A DNA stretch of 6,500 nucleotides from contig SFGV01000082.1 of assembly GCA_004557545.1 (NCBI GenBank), positions 1 to 6,500 of the forward strand. The letters are read 5' to 3'. This document shows positions 5,780 through 6,500 of this stretch, piece by piece. This DNA is from Succinatimonas hippei (GTDB lineage Bacteria; Pseudomonadota; Gammaproteobacteria; Enterobacterales; Succinivibrionaceae). How positions within the stretch are numbered: position 1 is the first letter of the stretch; every line of letters starts with the position of its first letter. Both the position numbers and the translations under genes were made by a program. The notes below the pieces were generated by a model. It had not been told where the DNA came from, ran no database searches, and saw only the letters and a program-made list of their open reading frames with translations.

Positions 5780-6040
5780 TCAGGTTGACTGAAGCTCCTC
5801 TTTTCCCAAAGAAAGAATTTTCTGCGCTTTAACCGTACCGATTTTGTTCAAAAGCCGTTCCCACAATGTGGCCTGAGCTTTGGTCGAGATCTGCTGACCT
5901 ATTATGTGGTGTACAACTGACGAGAAGACGTCCGGATCGGTTCTGCGTTTTATATGTCCAATCCGGTCAATTGCCACGGCGAGCCTTTTGTCCTCTGATT
6001 TCAGATAATCAGTTTGCTCACTACCATATTCAAAGTACAT
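5780..6040 (-). CDS. N-terminal fragment of AlkA-like DNA glycosylase
   Basis: Eighty-six residues from MYFEYG to the in-frame TGA. It carries the N-terminal helices of the HhH-GPD fold, with the family motif HHIIGQQIS (44-52) followed by KAQATLW. It lacks the helix-hairpin-helix and the catalytic aspartate, so it should have no activity by itself. The ATG at 6040 is preceded by a modest GAAGAAGA purine run. A longer open frame on the same strand from 6240 overlaps this start in another frame and is not considered a gene. Confidence 0.65.
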   Translation of the reverse strand: MYFEYGSEQTDYLKSEDKRLAVAIDRIGHIKRRTDPDVFSSVVHHIIGQQISTKAQATLWERLLNKIGTVKAQKILSLGKEELQST

Positions 6041-6113
6041 ATCTTCTTCTTTGACACTCCCGATTGTCTAAAAGCCAGAGGTTTTATGCCGCATCTGGAT
6101 AAACAAAAGTAAG

Positions 6114-6168
6114 TCTTAAGGTGAATGTATTTTTTAAGATTAGGCTTTGATCTTAATTGTAGCTTAAG
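6114..6168. promoter_or_regulatory. Cluster of CTTAA/TTAAG elements in the divergent intergenic region
   Basis: Four copies of a CTTAA/TTAAG core lie within 55 bp: TCTTAA (6114-6119), TTAAGA (6134-6139), TCTTAA (6151-6156) and CTTAAG (6163-6168). Two of them make a perfect inverted repeat, TTAAGAT (6134-6140) and ATCTTAA (6150-6156), around 9 nt. GGCTT (6143-6147) and AAGCC (6166-6170) can also pair. The region lies between the glycosylase and crcB starts, where promoters for both must be, so operator sites are plausible. No terminator-like T tract follows on either strand in the right place. Confidence 0.35.
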
Positions 6169-6174
6169 CCCTCT

Positions 6175-6210
6175 CAGATGAAGATCATCTGCGCTAAGAC
6201 CTATAAAATA
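6175..6210 (+). promoter_or_regulatory. Putative crcB promoter with a 17-bp palindrome at the -35 position
   Basis: CAGATGA-AGA-TCATCTG (6175-6191) is a perfect 7-3-7 inverted repeat. Eleven to thirteen bases further on lies TATAAAAT (6202-6209), a good -10 candidate about 34 bp before the crcB ATG. The -35 at the right distance would fall inside the palindrome and is poor, which suits a regulator-dependent promoter or a repressor site. A single extra CATCTG half-site occurs at 6092-6097. The palindrome is clear; promoter function is inferred. Confidence 0.4.
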
Positions 6211-6242
6211 TAGCTGTCTGTGAGAACGGAAGGTAAACACAA

Positions 6243-6500
6243 ATGACGCAACTGATGATAAATCTCTTATGTGTCGGAGCAGGCGGATTTATTGGTGCGA
6301 TGATCCGCGCGGCGACAGGCCTTTGGATTTCAAAACTTACCTTATTCACTGGATTCCCTTACGCCACGCTTTTTGTAAATCTCACTGGCTGCTTTCTGAT
6401 AGGGCTTTTTTTAAATCTCCCGCAGCTCTCATCACCTAATTTGAGAGCCTTCCTCACCGCGGGGCTTCTTGGCGGGCTTACCACCTTTTCGACTTTTACG
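6243..6500 (+). CDS. crcB: Fluoride ion channel CrcB/FluC, N-terminal part (cut by window edge)
   Basis: The first 86 codons of a four-helix inner-membrane fluoride exporter that works as an antiparallel dimer and keeps cytoplasmic fluoride low. Transmembrane 1 is about 4-25 with GGFIGAMIR (14-22), including the conserved Arg22. Transmembrane 2 is about 38-58 with the pore asparagine in TLFVNLTG (42-49, Asn46). Transmembrane 3 begins near 68 with GLLGGLTTFSTF (74-85), which holds the central Na+ site threonines and the pore-lining phenylalanines Phe82 and Phe85. The last transmembrane helix is beyond the right edge. The ATG has GGAAGG (6228-6233) 9 nt upstream. It is the only plus-strand gene here and is divergent from the repair genes. 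I looked for the crcB (fluoride) riboswitch upstream and did not recognise its conserved bases. Confidence 0.95.
   Translation, partial: MTQLMINLLCVGAGGFIGAMIRAATGLWISKLTLFTGFPYATLFVNLTGCFLIGLFLNLPQLSSPNLRAFLTAGLLGGLTTFSTFT

Larger units (their letters stand above)
5385..6040 (-). pseudogene. AlkA-like DNA-3-methyladenine glycosylase gene, broken in the middle
   Basis: Two consecutive minus-strand frames together make one HhH-GPD DNA glycosylase of about 216 residues, the kind that removes 3-methyladenine and other alkylated bases. The join is exact: the first part ends ..KEELQST then TGA, and the second begins MTFKKADYI. From memory, intact homologues read EELQxxGMTFKKAEYI through this point. 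Two changes explain the gap. The TGA (5780-5782) sits where the glycine codon GGA is expected, a one-base change. Right after it, ATGAC is present twice in tandem (5770-5779), shifting the frame by 5 bp. Removing one copy and reading TGA as Gly restores the whole protein. All catalytic motifs survive in the two halves, so the damage looks recent. It could be a pseudogene, or the second half could be made by reinitiation 5 nt after the stop. Confidence 0.8.

Noticed and set aside
5780..5782. TGA read as glycine (recoded genetic code)
   Set aside because: Glycine is expected here and some candidate phyla use UGA for Gly, but the 211-residue gene ends in TGA normally, and the 5-bp duplication would still break the frame.
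6001..6240. 79-codon open frame on the minus strand upstream of the glycosylase
   Set aside because: It overlaps the glycosylase start in another frame and covers the divergent regulatory region. The product (basic, low complexity) matches nothing I know, and the MYFEYG start is supported by homology.
6041..6242. Fluoride riboswitch upstream of crcB
   Set aside because: I could not find its conserved start and end motifs or a matching pseudoknot by eye. A covariance search would settle it.

Overview
The window looks like a chromosomal stretch of a gammaproteobacterium. The DapE and Dtd proteins resemble the enterobacterial ones closely, the left edge carries the start of what looks like a bacterial alpha-2-macroglobulin, and GATC sites are very common (about 64 by hand count against roughly 25 expected), which fits a Dam-methylating lineage. 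A gut or rumen relative such as a Succinivibrionaceae member is my guess; nothing here proves it. All genes run on the minus strand except the last, crcB, which is divergent and cut by the right edge.

Reading along transcription (right to left): 6243-6500 (+) is the 5' part of a fluoride channel gene (crcB/fluC). It is separated by a 200-bp divergent regulatory region, rich in short palindromes, from a minus-strand DNA-repair pair. The first member of the pair is an AlkA-like 3-methyladenine glycosylase that is broken in the middle (5385-6040) by a TGA stop plus a 5-bp tandem duplication. The second is an intact O6-methylguanine-DNA methyltransferase (4895-5356). An 87-bp palindrome-rich gap leads to dtd (4361-4807, D-aminoacyl-tRNA deacylase).

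Next comes a two-gene translationally coupled unit: a 211-residue protein I do not recognise (3611-4246) and dapE (2402-3607, lysine/peptidoglycan precursor synthesis). It ends in a tandem-hairpin terminator at 2344-2395. A separate GH13 alpha-glucosidase gene (569-2245) follows, with its own leader and a hairpin terminator at 461-492. The first 94 codons of a secreted alpha-2-macroglobulin-like protein lie at 1-282.

The genes are mostly housekeeping and quality control: alkylation repair (glycosylase plus methyltransferase), proofreading of D-aminoacylated tRNA, diaminopimelate synthesis, cytoplasmic oligosaccharide hydrolysis, fluoride export and envelope protease inhibition. I found no mobile element, CRISPR array, RNA gene or new multi-gene system. 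The most unusual items are the doubly damaged or split glycosylase, the unknown gene coupled to dapE, the GATC density, and the palindrome clusters in the intergenic regions.
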